Positions 1-15,000 of a DNA stretch of 64,000 nucleotides are shown piece after piece. Both the position numbers and the translations under genes were made by a program. Position 1 is the stretch's first letter. Every line of letters starts with the position of its first letter. The stretch is from Carettochelys insculpta (taxonomy: Eukaryota; Chordata; Testudines; Carettochelyidae): NCBI RefSeq assembly GCF_033958435.1, contig NC_134147.1, positions 41,472,001 to 41,536,000 of the forward strand, given 5' to 3'. The notes beneath the pieces are model-generated. The model did no database searches and was not told the origin of the DNA. It saw only the letters and a list, made by a program, of their open reading frames with translations.

Positions 1-239
1 TGCTGTGGAATGGGTTAGTTCGAAGGTCAGGTGGGGTGGAGCTTCTGGGTGAGGTGGGGTGGAGCTTCAGGATAGGAGGATTAGTACGGGGCCTGATGGT
101 GGGAATGGTGGAGCAGTTACTGGTAGAAGGATTTTTAGGGTGGGGGTCTGGATATGGCTAGAAGTCTGCTTGGCCAGGTCAAGTGAAGCAGAGCTGGGAG
201 GTGGTTGCGGGCACAAAGTAGTTTTTGTGGGATGGGAAA

Positions 240-350
240 AAGTATCAGAGCGGTAGCTGTGTTAGTCTGTATCTGCAAAAAACAATGAGAAGTCCTGTGG
301 TACCTTATAGACTAACAGATATTTTGGAGCATAAGTTTTCATGGGCAAAG
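240..350 (+). repeat. Penelope-like element terminal sequence
   Basis: It holds the terminal signature TAGCTGTGTTAGTCTGTATC followed by TGGTACCTTATAGACTAACA and a CATAAGTTTTCATGGGCAAA tail. The same signature borders the better-preserved copy at 31,632-33,200. Sequence to about 700 is G-rich and may be part of the same insertion. Confidence 0.7.
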
Positions 351-2943
351 ATGAAGCCCCATAAGCTTTATAAGGTGCCGCAGAACTTATCATGGTTTTT
401 GTGGGGTGGGAGGAAGCTGCTATGGAATGGGGCAATGTGAGGCAGGGACTGTTAGGAGCTGGAGCTGTGGGACTGCAGGAAGCTGGTGTGGGTGAGTTAG
501 TGTGAGCTGAAAGGGGCCTGTGTAGCAGACTGTGGAAGGTGGGGGAATCTGTTGTGGAGAGGAGGCTGGTGCTTGGGGTGCTGGAAGCTTGGCATGAGTA
601 TGGCCTGGCAATGCTGGAGAGGAGGCTGGACTGCTTGATAGAGGCCTGAGGAGGTGACTGTTTTGGCCAATGAGCATTAAAACTCAAGGATACAGAAGAG
701 TTATCTTTGCTTATTAAAACCTCAGACTTTATGCATCTACCCTCACTCTCCAAGAAATAACGTGTGGGAGCCCTAAAACTGTATCCTTTCCTCTCCTTGT
801 AACCCCTCACCCTAAAGATCACAAAACAGATCTAGCCACTTAGTTTTGAGAGGCAGGCTCAGAGGCATTACGTGTGTATATTTGAGATGGGTCTCGCAGA
901 GCTTTTTAGGAATATGATACGGTCTCTGCGAAGCATGGAGCTTTAGGAACTGGCAGAGACCAGGCGAAAAAAAAAAAGATAAATTGAAATAGTTACTGGA
1001 AAGATCCTTAATACAAACTTAATCACACATAGAATGGCTAATACTATGCTACCACAAAATGAATACTTGAAAAATGATTTTTTAAAAAAAAAAAAAAAAC
1101 TCACTTGAAACAACAGTTTCGGCAGGTGTCCAAAACATTTAAATTGACATCAAATCTTACTGCCTACAGTTAACTGTAAATTAAGAAAAATGTAATCCTC
1201 TTTCTCCTCCCTCCCCAGAAAAGTATGGTTGCATAATGGATACAGTTAGACTGTATGTAAAAGAGCACAGGAAAAATCAATTCTTAATACCACTCAGTAT
1301 AGCTCTGTTTACTTACAGTAGATCTTCTGAATTACAGTATGCAGGTGGATAATTGTGGTGCAAATAAAATAAGTTAAAAGCAATTACGAATTTTTAATTT
1401 TCTTTTATAACCATAAATGCTGAGAACCAGTGTACAATAGGATGATCCATAGATCTAAGAATCAGGGAAGGGAGTGTACATATTGCATAAGAAAGTAAAG
1501 CAAGTTGCAATTACAAAAGAGAAGTAGTACTGTAGTGTTTTTTAGTAAGTCCTTCATAAATTTAGTAACTGGTATAACCATAAAATTCAATAGCAATCCC
1601 CAAGGATAAGTTTGGCTCACTGTCCAAAAATAATCAAAATGTTGACAGCTTGTGAAATCTTCAGGCAAGTTCAGTTTCAGGGCTTTTTTAAAATTTTATT
1701 TTATTTATTTCTCCCCCCACACACTTTTTTTTACAACAAGTTTTTTTTCCCAAATTATAAAAAGTCTTTTGCAGGTTTATAGATGGTTTGTAGGTTTTTT
1801 AAAAAAAAAATCCCCCCAAAAATTACAATAGAGTTAACCTATTGTCCATTATTTGAATTTTGAGGGAAAAAAAGCTTATGCAGATTTCCCTCATTTTTGG
1901 GCTAAACAAACTACATTTCTTGGATAGGTCAAAGTAGGGTGTTAATTTTTAAGACTGAAAAACTGTCTTATAATTTGTTCTTCTCTTGTTAACACTGAAC
2001 GGTAATTATAGAGGCTAAGTTGACCTACATTTTAAGATGGGAGTTGTGTTTCTTCTGGGAAGGATTATTCGGTGACTAGGTTAGTATGAGAGAGACAAGA
2101 GCTCCTAAAAGCAATATTGAAATTAGTATGCTGGTTCTGAAGTATTCCAACAAGACATTTAATTTAATTTAAATATGAACTACTGAAAGTGACAGGTAAA
2201 GAGTGGAAAAATCGATTATGGCCTCTTTTTGCTTTAGGATGTAAAATAATTCTTTAAAATTTAAAAGCAAATTAACAGTACAAATCATTTTAAAAATACT
2301 TATATTAGAATTTAAATTTGTCTGCTCTATAATACCCTATGCGTAAATGCCAAATAGGTACAATGAAATTGGCACCTCATCAGATGAGATGGCATTACTT
2401 TTATTCAGACCGCTGTCTTTTTGTTGATGCCTTAATAAAATTCATTGAAGGAAAATTATTATTGTGCACTCAAGTGCTGGGAACCTCTGATAAGCCTATC
2501 AGACTCATCTAAGAGGTCCAACAAAGTAAATTAATATAGGAATTGACATTTCTGGTATGTCTGAGGAAAAGGGCTGAAAGAAAACCCAGGCATTCTTTGT
2601 AGATCAGGAACAATCCACAAAACAGTGCACTCACTTTTTCTTCCCAGGTCACTTTTAGCTGATTATAGATAATTAGTCAAATTATTTTCAGATATCTATT
2701 TTTCTTTGGTGTGCAGTTAATGGTAGTACTTGGATTTCAAAAATACTCCCTCACTCCCTCTGTCCGGCAAATGTTTACACGTACGCTCAACTGGAACTGG
2801 AGTAAAGTTAGAGATATGGACCTGTTTACAGGATTAGACAATAGACAGATTGTTTCCCATCAGTTGTGCTAAAAGACAACCAAGCTTTAGAGATGGCATT
2901 TTCTTTACTGATTTTTCAGCTGAATTTACTATGTTCTGTGCAG
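351..2943. other. UBA3 upstream intron, mostly nothing recognised
   Basis: G-rich repeat-like sequence to about 690, then AT-rich intron with A and T tracts near 970, 1,085 and 1,680-1,810. I searched by eye for the lysine/arginine-rich N-terminal UBA3 codons and did not find them. Confidence 0.5.
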
Positions 2944-3064
2944 AATGGCTGTTGATGGTGGGTGTGGGGACACTGGAGACTGGGAAGGTCGCTGGAACCA
3001 TGTAAAGAAGTTCCTCGAGCGATCTGGACCATTCACACACCCTGATTTCGAGCCAGGCACTCAA
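2944..3064 (+). CDS. UBA3: UBA3 exon, residues 1-40 (first in window)
   Basis: Acceptor TGTGCAG and donor CAA/GTGAGA. It encodes the MAVDGGCG...[11 protein letters not shown] stretch that precedes the adenylation domain. The first base belongs to a split codon from an exon left of the window, so Met 2945 need not be the start. Confidence 0.95.
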
Positions 3065-6000
3065 GTGAGAACTGTTTATTTTAAATCAAAATGTTCATAA
3101 TGTTGTGTTGCAAATTAATATAAACACACTTATTGGTGTACCATCCAGCAATGCAAAATGCTTGCAGACCCGTGTGTGTAAAGTGAATAAATTGATGTTT
3201 TTAGAATAAAGTCCAATGTTGTAAATAGAATTCTGCACTTTCATATTTCTTAGTAATATATGCATAAATTGTACTGTGCACGTGGATTATTTCCTGGAAT
3301 TCCAACTGGAGAATAGTAACATTCTACTGGTTTTAAGTTGTTTGGGGTGCAGTAAGGAATTATCTCCTAGATTAATGAAGAATCGGGCTAAGCATAAATA
3401 GTCATAGTACAGTAGAACCTCGGTGAATACCTTGGGAATGGAGGTTGTTCATAACTGAAATATTTGTAACTCTGAACAAAACTTTGTGGTTCTTTCGAAA
3501 GGTTAAAACTAAACATAGACTTAATACAACTTTGAAACTTGGAAACACGGAAGAAAAGTGCTGCTTGTACCCACCTTAGTTTAAATGAAACAAGCACAGA
3601 AACACTTTCTTTACCTTGACAAATCTTTTTTACTAAACTTTCCCTTTTTGTTAGTAGTTTATTTTTTACATAATGATGTATTACATTTGGAGGTTTGGGG
3701 TTTTTAGTTTCTGGCTGTGTGCATACTTCTAGTTCCAAAGTGTGGTTGGCTTGTCAGTTTGTAACTCTGATGCTCTTAATTTATGAGGTTCTACTGTATT
3801 GGGAAGGGAGGATGTTTATAAAATGGGAATGACCAAAACTCCATCATATTTGAAAATGGAATAACTATTTGAACTGTTACTATGAGTCCATGTGCCACAC
3901 TCATGTCAATTCTGTTATGTATGGTAGCCTTGGCACAAACAAAAAATGAAAAAGTAAATAGCAAAAGAAATTGGTTCAATTTACTTAGCTTTTTTTCCAA
4001 CTATTACTTGTTTCTTCCCCTCTTTATCCCTCCTCCTTTTTTATTTATGAACAGTTCCTTAGCCCCTTTTCACCTGCTCATTTCTCCTTTGTTTTCTTAC
4101 ATTAATTTTGCACTCTCCAGGCATTCTTATTTATTACCTTTAATTTCCCTCTTCCTACTTTCCATTTTTATTCTAAATTCTTGGTCTGTGCTTTTGTAAT
4201 CCTTTTTAATGTTCTCTCTTTATTTGAAAGCAAAATAGAAACTGTTCTCTAGGTTTTTTTTACATTGCTTTTTTGTCTTTCTTTTTTTTCAGTGCATTTC
4301 AGTTTATTCTTGTTTGCTTTCAATAATTTTGTTTTGTTTTGCCTTTAATGTGTTGTTCCATACATTTCTATTTTAAGTAAATACTGGTGAAACAGTCCAC
4401 AGACTGCAATTATCCAGTACTGCAAGTATTTCTTCATCTTTTAGGCCAGCAATGTTTTCTGTGTGTGGGTTGAATTTCATTTTGTATTGTGTAGTATGAA
4501 ACCTTTTGTGCAAGAGAGAGGCCCTGTTAGATCTTGAAATAAATTATTTTGTGACCTGAAAAGGAAGGTGGCAGGCAACTTGTATATTTCATCAGCCTGA
4601 TAAAATAAGAAATATGAAGAAAATATTGAAATCAGCAGACATTTTATTTACAAAAGTTAGTTAAGGTATAAGACTTCCGTGGACTGAAATTGGCTACGTC
4701 TACACTAGCATCCTTCTTTTGAAAGAAGCATGCAAATGAGATGTGGATTTACATATCTCACCTCATTTGCATATTTTTCTGTCAGAAGAACTTCTTTTGA
4801 GGATGGGGTTTACTTTAGAAAGAGACAAGTCTGCACTACTTTTCTTCTTTCAAAAGAAGAATATGCAAATGAGGTACTAGTTATGTAAATCTGCACTTCC
4901 TTTGCATTTTTGATTTTCTTCATTTGCTTGCCTCTTGAAACAGGAATGCTAATATTGACACAGCCTTTAAGTTCAAGATCAAAGAACTTCATTAGGTGCT
5001 TAGCAGTTGTAAATTTATTGTATGTTTTATGATGAAGTAGGGAAATCTTAGTTTTCTCCTGTTCAGTATATTAATATATATTTTTCATTCTTTGCAGCCT
5101 CTCGACTTTTTGTTGAACACATGTAAAGTTCTAGTTATTGGAGCAGGAGGATTAGGATGTGAACTCCTGAAAAATCTGGTAATTGCTTGGTTTTCCTCTT
5201 TGTTTCTTGGAATCCTACTCCTTTCTACAGGAGCTTATTCATTCATTTTGATTGTTTAATGCTTTGTCATTTTATTTTTGTATGAAAGTATTTGGAAGAT
5301 GGTAGCTTAAGTTTGGTCCTGTAGTCTTTGCTTTGGAAAGTCTCTTTCAGGGATAAGCAGAGATGCTGTAGTTTCAAGTTAATCTCAAATCCCATTCACT
5401 GTAGCAAATGAAATAGTGAGCTTGTTCAAAATTCAGTTTACGCATGTTTAATACTGATAGTTCAATTTAAAATAGAAATTAATTTTCTTTAGATTTTTTG
5501 GGTGAACTTAAAATAACTGAGCATCATCCAGTGAAGTAACATGACGATGCAGCTATTAGATATCCACTGTTAATTTCTCCTTTACTATTGATGTCCAACA
5601 ACACGTGCTTTTACTTTAAAAAGTAGATATTGATTTGTTTAATTAGTGCTTTGAATACAGCATTAGAATAATTCATGTATATAATAAGGCTTTTACTGTT
5701 CATTTTTGAATGTCATATTGCATGTCATAATGCATGTGAGAATATTGAATCTTATTCTTAGAAGCAGTTGGAGGGTGAGGTTCTTTGTCAGTGTCTTCAG
5801 ATTTTACCTGTTCTGCTTGATAGTTGCACATTTTTGAGAGGCTATGTTACAGCCTGTATCTTTATTGCTTTATAAGATTGAATTGAAATCTTCAAACACA
5901 CAATTATTCTGGCAGGAGGGTTACTGCCCAGTAATACAAGGCATTTTCTTTCTCTTGCTTGTCTCCATAGCGTTCCAATTCTTTACTGCAATTCAGACCC

Positions 6001-9000
6001 AAGTCTTCTGTGGGATAGTTTCAGGGCACCATCATTAAGTTACTGGATCAGCCTCACAATAACTTTGAGGACATTATTGTGCTTTAATACCATTTGTCAT
6101 TACTGAGGATGGGCTGGTCTTTCTTCAGTGGCAGAGATATTAAGCCCGTTGTTTTCAGATAATGAGATGGTTTTATACTGGTGGCTCTACTTCAGTCTAT
6201 ACTGCAAGTTTGTCCTGATGATTTTCAGCAGTGATTTGAGCACAGCCGTGGAAAACCCTGATCTGCATTTATCTTAATTCAGAAACAGTTGTTAAAGGTA
6301 TTTAAAATTGCAACAGAGTTAACTTTCCGCATTGAATATTTCTGAACCACTTAGATGAGAGAGAGGTAGATTCAGATAGTTTCACACTGCTTACTGTTTT
6401 GCAAAATGTGACCTTATTTTAAAAAATTCTATCTCCTGTGATTGTGAAGCTACCATCTGTGTTGTAAAATCTGCATATTACCATCTTGCTTGTACTGCAG
6501 ACAGATAGGGTAAAACAAAAGAAAACAAACTAAGTGTGAATGTCTCATTCAGCTCAATAGTGTTTCAAATTCAAAATGTACTTTGACTATTTCTCATGTA
6601 CTCAACACAGTATCAGCTTTTGTAGTATTTTAACCAGAAAAATGACTACACCTAAATTCAAATGTATTACTTACGTTTAGGATGTGTCTAGGTTTAGTCT
6701 GACTGCCGGCAGCATGGTGCAAATGAGGGCTAATGAAATTGCAAATGGACATATTTGCATATTCAGACATTTTATCAGCATATTTGCTGTAAAAACAAGC
6801 AGTGTAGACATGGTTCTGTGGCAAAAACCCTGGAAAAATCAGGCATAAGGGGCTGCTGACAAAGGGGATTTTTGCTGGGAGAACTATGTCTACTCTGCTT
6901 CTTTTCTGAAAATAAGTGGCCATTTGCAGTTTCATGACCCCTCACTTGCAGTATGCTACAGGCAGCCAGACTGAATCTAGACACAGCCAAAATTAATGTA
7001 ATATGGATGATAATGTCCTGTCACTTATCATATAAGCATTACAACACTTACATTTCAGAAAGTTTCTCTTCCTACTTTTGCCAAACAAATTTTAAGTGAA
7101 CTTTCCTTGAATGATGAAGTGCTGTGCTCTGTTGACACAGAAGATCTTACAATGACACTGTAGTACTGCTGCATCTTGTCAATGTAAAGTCTCCTGTGTA
7201 ACTGCTCTCTGCCAACAGGGACAGTCTTCTTGTCATCATAATTAAACCACTCCCAACAAGTGCTGATGATGATGATGGTGCTTCTGTTTTACTAATTTAT
7301 TCTGGTTGGGGAGAATTTTTTTCACCTTGCAGACTGACATAAGTACTAGTGTAGATGTAGCCTTAGTTTCTACAGAATACACTGGCTAAATCTGTGGACA
7401 TTTTGCACTTTTTTGTTAGTCTAATACACGTATGTTTATGTCAGAGAAGAAAGTCAACACTTGCCATGTTGTCTATGTTAATTTGCCAATCTCTGTATGG
7501 TGTTGAACGATTTATAGATTCCTTCAGAGGTGGGAGGGATAGCTCAATGGTTTGAGCATTGGCCTGCTAAACCCAGTTTGAGAGTTCAGTCTGTGAGGGG
7601 GCCATTTAGAGATCTGAGGAAAATACATTTAAAAAAAATTTGTCAGGAATGGTGATAGATCCGGTTGCGAGGGCAGGGGACTAGACTCAATTACATCTGA
7701 AGTTCTCTTCCAGGTCTATGAAATAGGTATATCTCCACGTATCTTTTAGCACTTGGATAGTTTTATTGATGAGCTGTAAGGTTCTAACTTCCTCTTATAA
7801 GCTTCACTTTATTTCCACAGGCATTATCTGGTTTTAGACAAATCCATGTTATTGATATGGATACTATAGATGTTTCTAATCTGAATAGGCAGTTTTTGTT
7901 TCGGTAAGTGATATTTTCATGATTTCGAATATTATTTAATTAGTAAGCAAAAATATTGTGTACCTGTTTAGGCCAATATTGTGCCATCAGCATTGTTAAC
8001 TAACTTCTCATATCAAGGGAATGCTCATTCTTAACTAAACTGGGGTCTGATACTGCACTGCCTTTCACCTTTTGCAGTTTTTCATATCTATGCACAGTGA
8101 ATATAAAATTCTTAGTGTTCTGATTTGGCAATGCTTTGCAACCAGTCTGAAACTAATTTTCACAAGTTTCAAGGGCTACAAAAGGTACAAGACAATGAGT
8201 GGAGATTATCATCTCTTAAAAGTCATTGGTGAATATGCGTATTACTGTCATTGTAAATGTTAGCCTTTATAGCAATTTTAATTTTGCTCTTTCACAATTT
8301 TGAGTACTTTCTGAAATACCTTTTTGTAGGCATAGATAAATATTGGATACTTTTTAAGCAGTACAGAAGTTATTATTTGGAGTTGTACCTTCAAGAAAAT
8401 CCCAACTTTTTTTATGCATAAAAGTAAATTACTAGGACATAGTCTTTTACTAAAATGCAAGGATGCTCTTATAGTACACACTCTTGGGTCGGCTGTGAGA
8501 GAGACTAGAGCAGGGGTGTCAACTCCTGGCCCACAGGCCATCCCCTGCTGGAGTAGTTGCACAGTCCAGCTCAGGGGTCCAGGGGTGTGAGGGTGGGGCT
8601 GTTCATTCCAGTTTCTAAAGCCCCACCCCTTCCTACCTTCACCTCGCCCTCTTCTGTGCAGCCTTTGAGATTACTTGGGGTGGGGAGAAAAGGGGGGGAA
8701 GAGAGAGAGGCCTGGTGCATCAGCAACGATCAGACTCTCCATGGCAATAGGAGCCTGAGGAAGTTCAGTGGAGCAAATGCATCTGCTGAGTGTGCTTCAC
8801 TTCCTTGTGGCATCTGTGGTCTCAAGGAGTGCGGGGGAGGGGTCCTGAGTGCTGCTGCCACACCATACCAGGTCCCCTGGTAAATCTCAAGGCCGTGTGC
8901 TTAGGGGATGGAGTGCCTTGGGGATGAGTGGAGAAGATGGGATGAAGGCAGAAATGGGATGATGTTTGGAGGACAGAAATGGACAGCACTATTTCTCCTG

Positions 9001-12000
9001 CCAAGACTCCTGGGCTGGATTGCCCAACTGCTCTTGTCAGAGATGGCCCACGGGTTGGGAGATCGAGATCCCTGGGCTAGAGCATGTTGAGAAGGAAGTT
9101 TGCTATCTCATAATTTCTATGGGCAAGTCTGGTGTGTTTCCAAGATTAAAAAATAAAATATATAATATTCTCCAGAGCTGGCATTGTAGAAAATAGAAAA
9201 TGTTAATTCTTGTAGTGCTTAGAGACTTACCGGTGAGCTTCTCAAATTAACAGTACAGTTTGCTGTACAGAGTTCTGGTGGAAATATTGTTAGTTGTAGT
9301 CAATACCCGTCCTTTAGAAGTGTGTGGGCCCCAAGAGTCTTCCCCACCCAGGCCCCGCCCCTTTCCACTACTGCCCCTATTCCACCATTTCCCCCAAGTA
9401 CCCTGCCTCCGCTTCATCCCTGCTCTTCACCCACCCCTTTCTCAAAGCCTCTGACCCCTCCTCTCCTAAGCAATGCTAGAAGCTGGCAGAGCAGACTGGG
9501 CTGGTTGTGCTGCCAGCCCCTGCATCGCCCAGGTTCTGTGGCCCCCTTCCCAACTGGGGGAGTGGATCCCACAAAGTGTGGTGCCCAGGCAGGGATGTTA
9601 AAGGTTAATTGGTATGGGCTAGACCAACCCCCAGCCTGTCGTCGGCAAGAGGTTTCTCTAGGACTGCTGTGAGCAGTGACACTCCAGCCATACAAGAGTA
9701 GCTCAGTGCGCATGGAGGTGTGGTGTTCTGAGGGCCACTGCACCTGGGGATGGTTCTGACTTACCTGAGCACCCCTGCCCAGAGTGTGCTTGATGCTAGC
9801 ACAGGTAGGGGCTGCTCTGGGCATTCTTGAGCACCCCCCACCTGTGGCAATGCTGCAGGCAGGGATTCTCCAGCCAGGCCTCAACAGCACAGGTCCCTGG
9901 CGCACTGCGAGCAGGGGTGCTCCAGCCCAGCCAGAACACCCCAGTCCACTGCAGGGGGGCTGCTTCAGCTGTCCCCAAACCTGTGTAATCGCTTAACTGG
10001 TTAAACCTAGCATTTAACCAGTTAACTGATTAAACAGGATGTTACATTCCTATGCCCTGGGTGACTGCCCCAAACCATCCAGTGGATGGGATGGGTCTGG
10101 TTATAATCTTGATCAGTGCCTGTCTCAAATTAAATATAACAAATTGAATTAGCTTTTTTCAGTATCTCAGAACAGAGATCTATTCTCCTGTGTTTTGTGA
10201 CTTCTAGAGAGACAATGTAGATGTGGTGATATTTTTCATTGGATCAGTTTCTGTTAGTGAGAGAGACAAGGTTCAAGATTACACATAGGCTATGTCTACA
10301 CTTGGCCCGAACTTTGAAGGGGGCATGGGAATCAGGGTGATGGGAATTTACTAATGAAGTGCTGCAATGAATATGCAGCACTTCATTAGGCAGTGTTTCC
10401 CTCGCGTCAAATTCCAAGTGCGTTTACTCCTCAAAATTTTGGGAAGCAAAGGCACTTGGAAGTAGCGCAGGCACTTCAGAGTGCCCACAGCTATACGACA
10501 TGCTGGCACTTCAAGGTCTGACACTTGGAAGTTGCCATGGGGGAGAATATGCCTAATGAAGTGCTGCAGCGAATATGCACTTCATTAGTAATCTCCCATC
10601 ACCCTGATTACCATGCCCCCTTTGAAGTAGGGGGCAAGTGTAGATATAGCCACAGATCTTCAGTTTTGGGAAACGTACTCACTGTCACAAGCTGGAACTC
10701 ATTGTCTAAAATAAGTAGTTTATGCACATTTCAAGGGACCATTTAAGTTGGAGCAACCCGTTAAGATCCCTCCAGTTGTGGGATGGAGAATACATTTTTT
10801 TAGTTCTGCCCTTTCTTGCTCTTGGTGGGAGTTGCATATAGTAAATTGAGAGTAGACTTTAACACCACACTTCCAGATTAATAGCTTCTTACATTTTAAA
10901 TTGAAATCAAATTATTTGTTAAACAGCAAGTCTTCTATTGGGTACAAGTAAGTTTTAAACAGAATAAAGCTGTTAAATGGAACAAGTAGCACGTAAGTAT
11001 CGATTAATTGATGCTAAAGGTAATAGAATAAGTAAAACCGTAGAAGGATTTATGTATAATAAGGTATCAGCTTCACAGTGCCACTTTCTTTCCTAGTAAA
11101 ATAAAATATCCAACAGTTTTTGAAATATTTGGCATCAACAGCACTTACGAAGATCTTTAAATACATTTAGTCCAGTGGTTTTCAACCTGCTCTAGTTTCT
11201 CCCACAACTACCCCAAGAGTGTATACTATAGGAGCATTCCATTAGACCAGAGCAGCAAAACTTTGAATTTTTTAGCACACAGTTGGCTTTATTCTGTTTA
11301 ATTTAAAAATATGAAGGTTTTTAGCATTTTTAGTTGCAAGTGTGTACTAACTGGACTGCATGTGACCCACAGGTTCAGAACTGCTGCTTTAGTCACTTGT
11401 CTGAAGCTTATAAGTAAAACCCATTGCAGAAGTGACAGGAATACTCCTTAATAGTATCAGTTATTAGATGCTTCTGCAGTTTCTTCATGTGTAAATTATT
11501 CATAAGAGATTAATTCTCTAACGGTAACGTACTATTAGAATAAGAATTTTGGAAGTACTTTTTTTTGCAGACCCAAAGACGTAGGACGACCTAAAGCAGA
11601 AGTTGCAGCAGAATTTCTCAACAATCGAGTTCCTAATTGCACTGTTGTACCGTATCCTTTGGTAGAGAAATGAGAGCCACTGAATTTGTTGTGTTTTTGA
11701 GATTATTGTAAATTGTCTGGCTGTTTAGTTTTAAAGAATGTAACTTCAGTTCTTGTTGCTCATTCAGGAAATAAGTTATGAATTGGGCCGATAACTTAGG
11801 TTCCTTCCCACTCTGGCATTATCTTGTAGAACCTCAAAGGTGTACATGGGCACAGAAGTAGGTTTTGGTGTTTGTACTGTGTTACTCCTTACAGTATGCA
11901 GTAAAATCTGTGATAAACATTAAGTTGTTCATCAACTATATTTACTAAGTATATTTGTAAATCTTCAGGACCATTGCCAGCATGGAACCTCCTGGGCCCA

Positions 12001-15000
12001 CAAGTTATAGACAAGTAGCCATGTGTGTTGCAATTACACCAGCTCTTAACCATATCCTGGTGCACCCTGTTCAGTCTCTACAGGAATGTATCTTTAACCA
12101 CCACTCGGTTTCTTCTGAACTAAGTGGGCAGCAGGGTGAAATGTGGCAGAATACATTACTCCAATTGGACAGCATAACATTTTCTCAAATTTTTATTATT
12201 CAGTTTAAGGTAGTTGAGACTTCTCTGCGTTTATGTGAATCTTTTTAGACTATCTTTTTTTGTTTGGTTTTCAGTGTGGAGTTCTTCCATTCTCCTGCTT
12301 TCATGCGTCCCTGATAGTTTACTCTGAGTGGCTTGATCTTGAGATCAGGGGATTACAAATTTAGCTTCATTTTTGTCAGAGCACTGCTTTCTTTCACAGC
12401 CTTCCCGTTCACTTAAGCTCAGATTGTGCTCCTCATCGCCTTCAGAGAAATGTGAGGGTGAAGAGACTGGACTGCACTCTCCAGATGAGTTCCTATTCTT
12501 GTCTTCATAGCTGATGATTTAATGGTCCTAAGGTCCAGCCACAATTTTCTAGGAATTGTGAGGCCTCTGATCACTAATCTAATATAAATATTAATAAAGT
12601 GCTGTATACAACTATATTGCTACATCATTAGATCTTTTGATTTACTGATTTTGTATTTGTTAACCTAGATTTGGTTATAATACTATAGAAGTATGAAATT
12701 ACCGTGATATAATTCCTTTACTGCATATACATTCAGACATTTTAAAAAAATTCAGGATATGGATGAAACTTTCTATCGACGTAAGTACCAATTGCTAATA
12801 TACAAATTCTCCACTTGTGTTTTGGCAGAGCACTGTAGTTCTTGATTGCCATTTTTTGTTAAGTTAGTTTAGGTGTTCGCTTTTTATTTTTTTTTTTGTA
12901 GTGAGCAGGAAGTTTTATTAGTTGAAAGCCAGAACTTTTAAAGTGAAACTTTGTTATAGACTACATAGGACAGGCAATTTAATTTCTGTTTAAACAATTT
13001 GAATAAAATATATTGATGATTTAAAGAAAAACACACTTAAATTTTAAATAACATTTTTCTTCTAGAATTTCATATTATTGTGTGTGGGCTGGACTCTATA
13101 ATTGCAAGAAGATGGATAAATGGCATGCTGGTAAAGACTTTATTTTAATCTTTCTAAAATTAATCATTTGCATACAGTTTGCAAAATTTAAACTTCTTTC
13201 TAGGATGAATAACAGTAGTATGGAACAAATGCGCTAAAATGGAATTGTAAAACTAGTTAAGTTATTGGTAAAGACCTACATTTTCCGTCGTCTACTGTGC
13301 TTTTTAGAGTACATCTGTCTGTCAATGCTACATTTGTTCAACAACTCTTACACTGTAAGAGCTATGACCACAAAATTTGGTATGCAGCTTTCTCTCACCG
13401 TAGCTTAAACCAAGGTCAGAGTTTGGTTGTGCTTGGAAAGTGGGAAATGTCTGGAATCCCAGGATTTCCCAGGGCAAGGAAAGGGAGGAGCACGGACATG
13501 AGGGATGAGAACTTCAGTTTTGCCACTGGGGGCATTGTGTGCTGGGAACAGCGGTGTGGCAGAGTGGCCAGAGCAGGAAAACAATGGCCACATGGAGACA
13601 TGGCTCTCCACCCTGCCAGGAAGGGTGTATGCCCCTCTACCGCAACTCCACCCCCACTGTTCAGTCACAGTGCTGTGCTGGGGGGGAACCCTGCTGTCTC
13701 CTCGCAGCTCCCACACATAGGCCCCTCAATCTTTTGCATAAACAATATCCTTTTTCCTTTTATTTTCAAAACAGGAAAAACCCCTTATTTCACTTCAATA
13801 CCCGAGCAATGCTGGGTCAGTTTGCTAGTTACTTATTCTCAGCTTTCCTTCCCTTTCTTTCCTACTGTGGGAGTGTGGTGTTTGGACATTCAGGTAGATT
13901 GTTTTAAGGCAAGGGCCATGTCTTTGTACATTTTTATGTAGCGTTCAGAGGAGACCTTTGTCCACTCTGAAAGAAGCTTTTGGACACTACCATAATAGAG
14001 AAACTTAGGCAAAGTGGTAATAAGGTAATAATAATAGTAATAAAAGTAATAGTAGACAGATAATTGTTAGGATCAGAATTATTATAACCCCATCCAAATG
14101 CTGAATATTCAAAATTCAGTTGGTCACACTCTGACAGTTGAGACTATGCTGTGATGGCAATTTCATGCTTAGTTTTGGAGGGCAAAATTGAGGCTTCAGG
14201 TTGTACTGACTCAAAAAACAAAAACAAAAAAAAAATACAGGATGGGCTGTAATATTTGCTTACTGCAGAGTTCATGCTTCTCAGGGCTCTGCAGATTGGG
14301 GCATTCTAAGGAAGCGTGATCTGCTTTTTTTCAGCAAACATATCTCCTGTTTTGGCCATACTTCACCCTGTTTGCTTCTTCTGTCCTTGGCAAGAATAAG
14401 CTGAATGCGAGAAGGATTGTACATGAGTCCATGGCTAATCTAAATAGGTCTTCAAAACAATGGTGCCTTTGCATGCAACATTCATATGGGCTCCTTGCCT
14501 GTAGCCATATGAGAAGTGCACAAAGTCCGAATTTGGCCCATGAGTTTTGGGTCGGCCTTATACAGCTTGAACCTCTCTAGTATTTAATATATGAGTTTGT
14601 TGTCATCTTCATGTATGAAGTTACACCCCTGACTGCCTTGTGATTCATGATGAAATGTATACCTCTGTTACATTTTGTGAAGAATGCCACTAGTTAGTTT
14701 TACAAAATCTATCGGTATAGAGAGAGAGAGAGAGAGAGTGTGTGTTTTCTCTTTGAGAGGCCGAGAATTGAACGAGCATGGAGACTTAACTCTCTTTTCA
14801 CATCTGGAAATGCTCCTAGCCCAGAGATGAGATTCAGTAACAGGAAGCTTGGAGTAGTTTGCCTTGCTGCTTCCTGTGCTAATGTTCTTTGAAAAAACAA
14901 CCTTTAGTGAGCATTATATTCACTTAAAAACAAATAAATAAAAGCAGGATCTAACTTTAAATAATATAAATAACAGAATTCAAGGTAAACTTGTTTTCCA

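Noticed and set aside
262..822. 186-codon minus-strand frame
   Set aside because: It includes the reversed Penelope terminal sequence and Ser/Pro-rich low-complexity sequence, so it is not a gene.
1..2943. Search for the upstream UBA3 exon with the Lys/Arg-rich N-terminus
   Set aside because: No splice-flanked frame with that sequence was seen; the exon is most likely left of the window.
7524..7610. Possible functional tRNA gene
   Set aside because: The A and B boxes are present but the cloverleaf is incomplete, and a SINE body follows.
9322..9996. Overlapping open frames on both strands
   Set aside because: GC-rich repeat interior, partly within the hAT-like element at 9590-10052, with no family resemblance.
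13297..13941. 214-codon plus-strand open frame in a UBA3 intron
   Set aside because: It has no recognisable domain, ends in repeat sequence, and the flanking exons splice cleanly around it.
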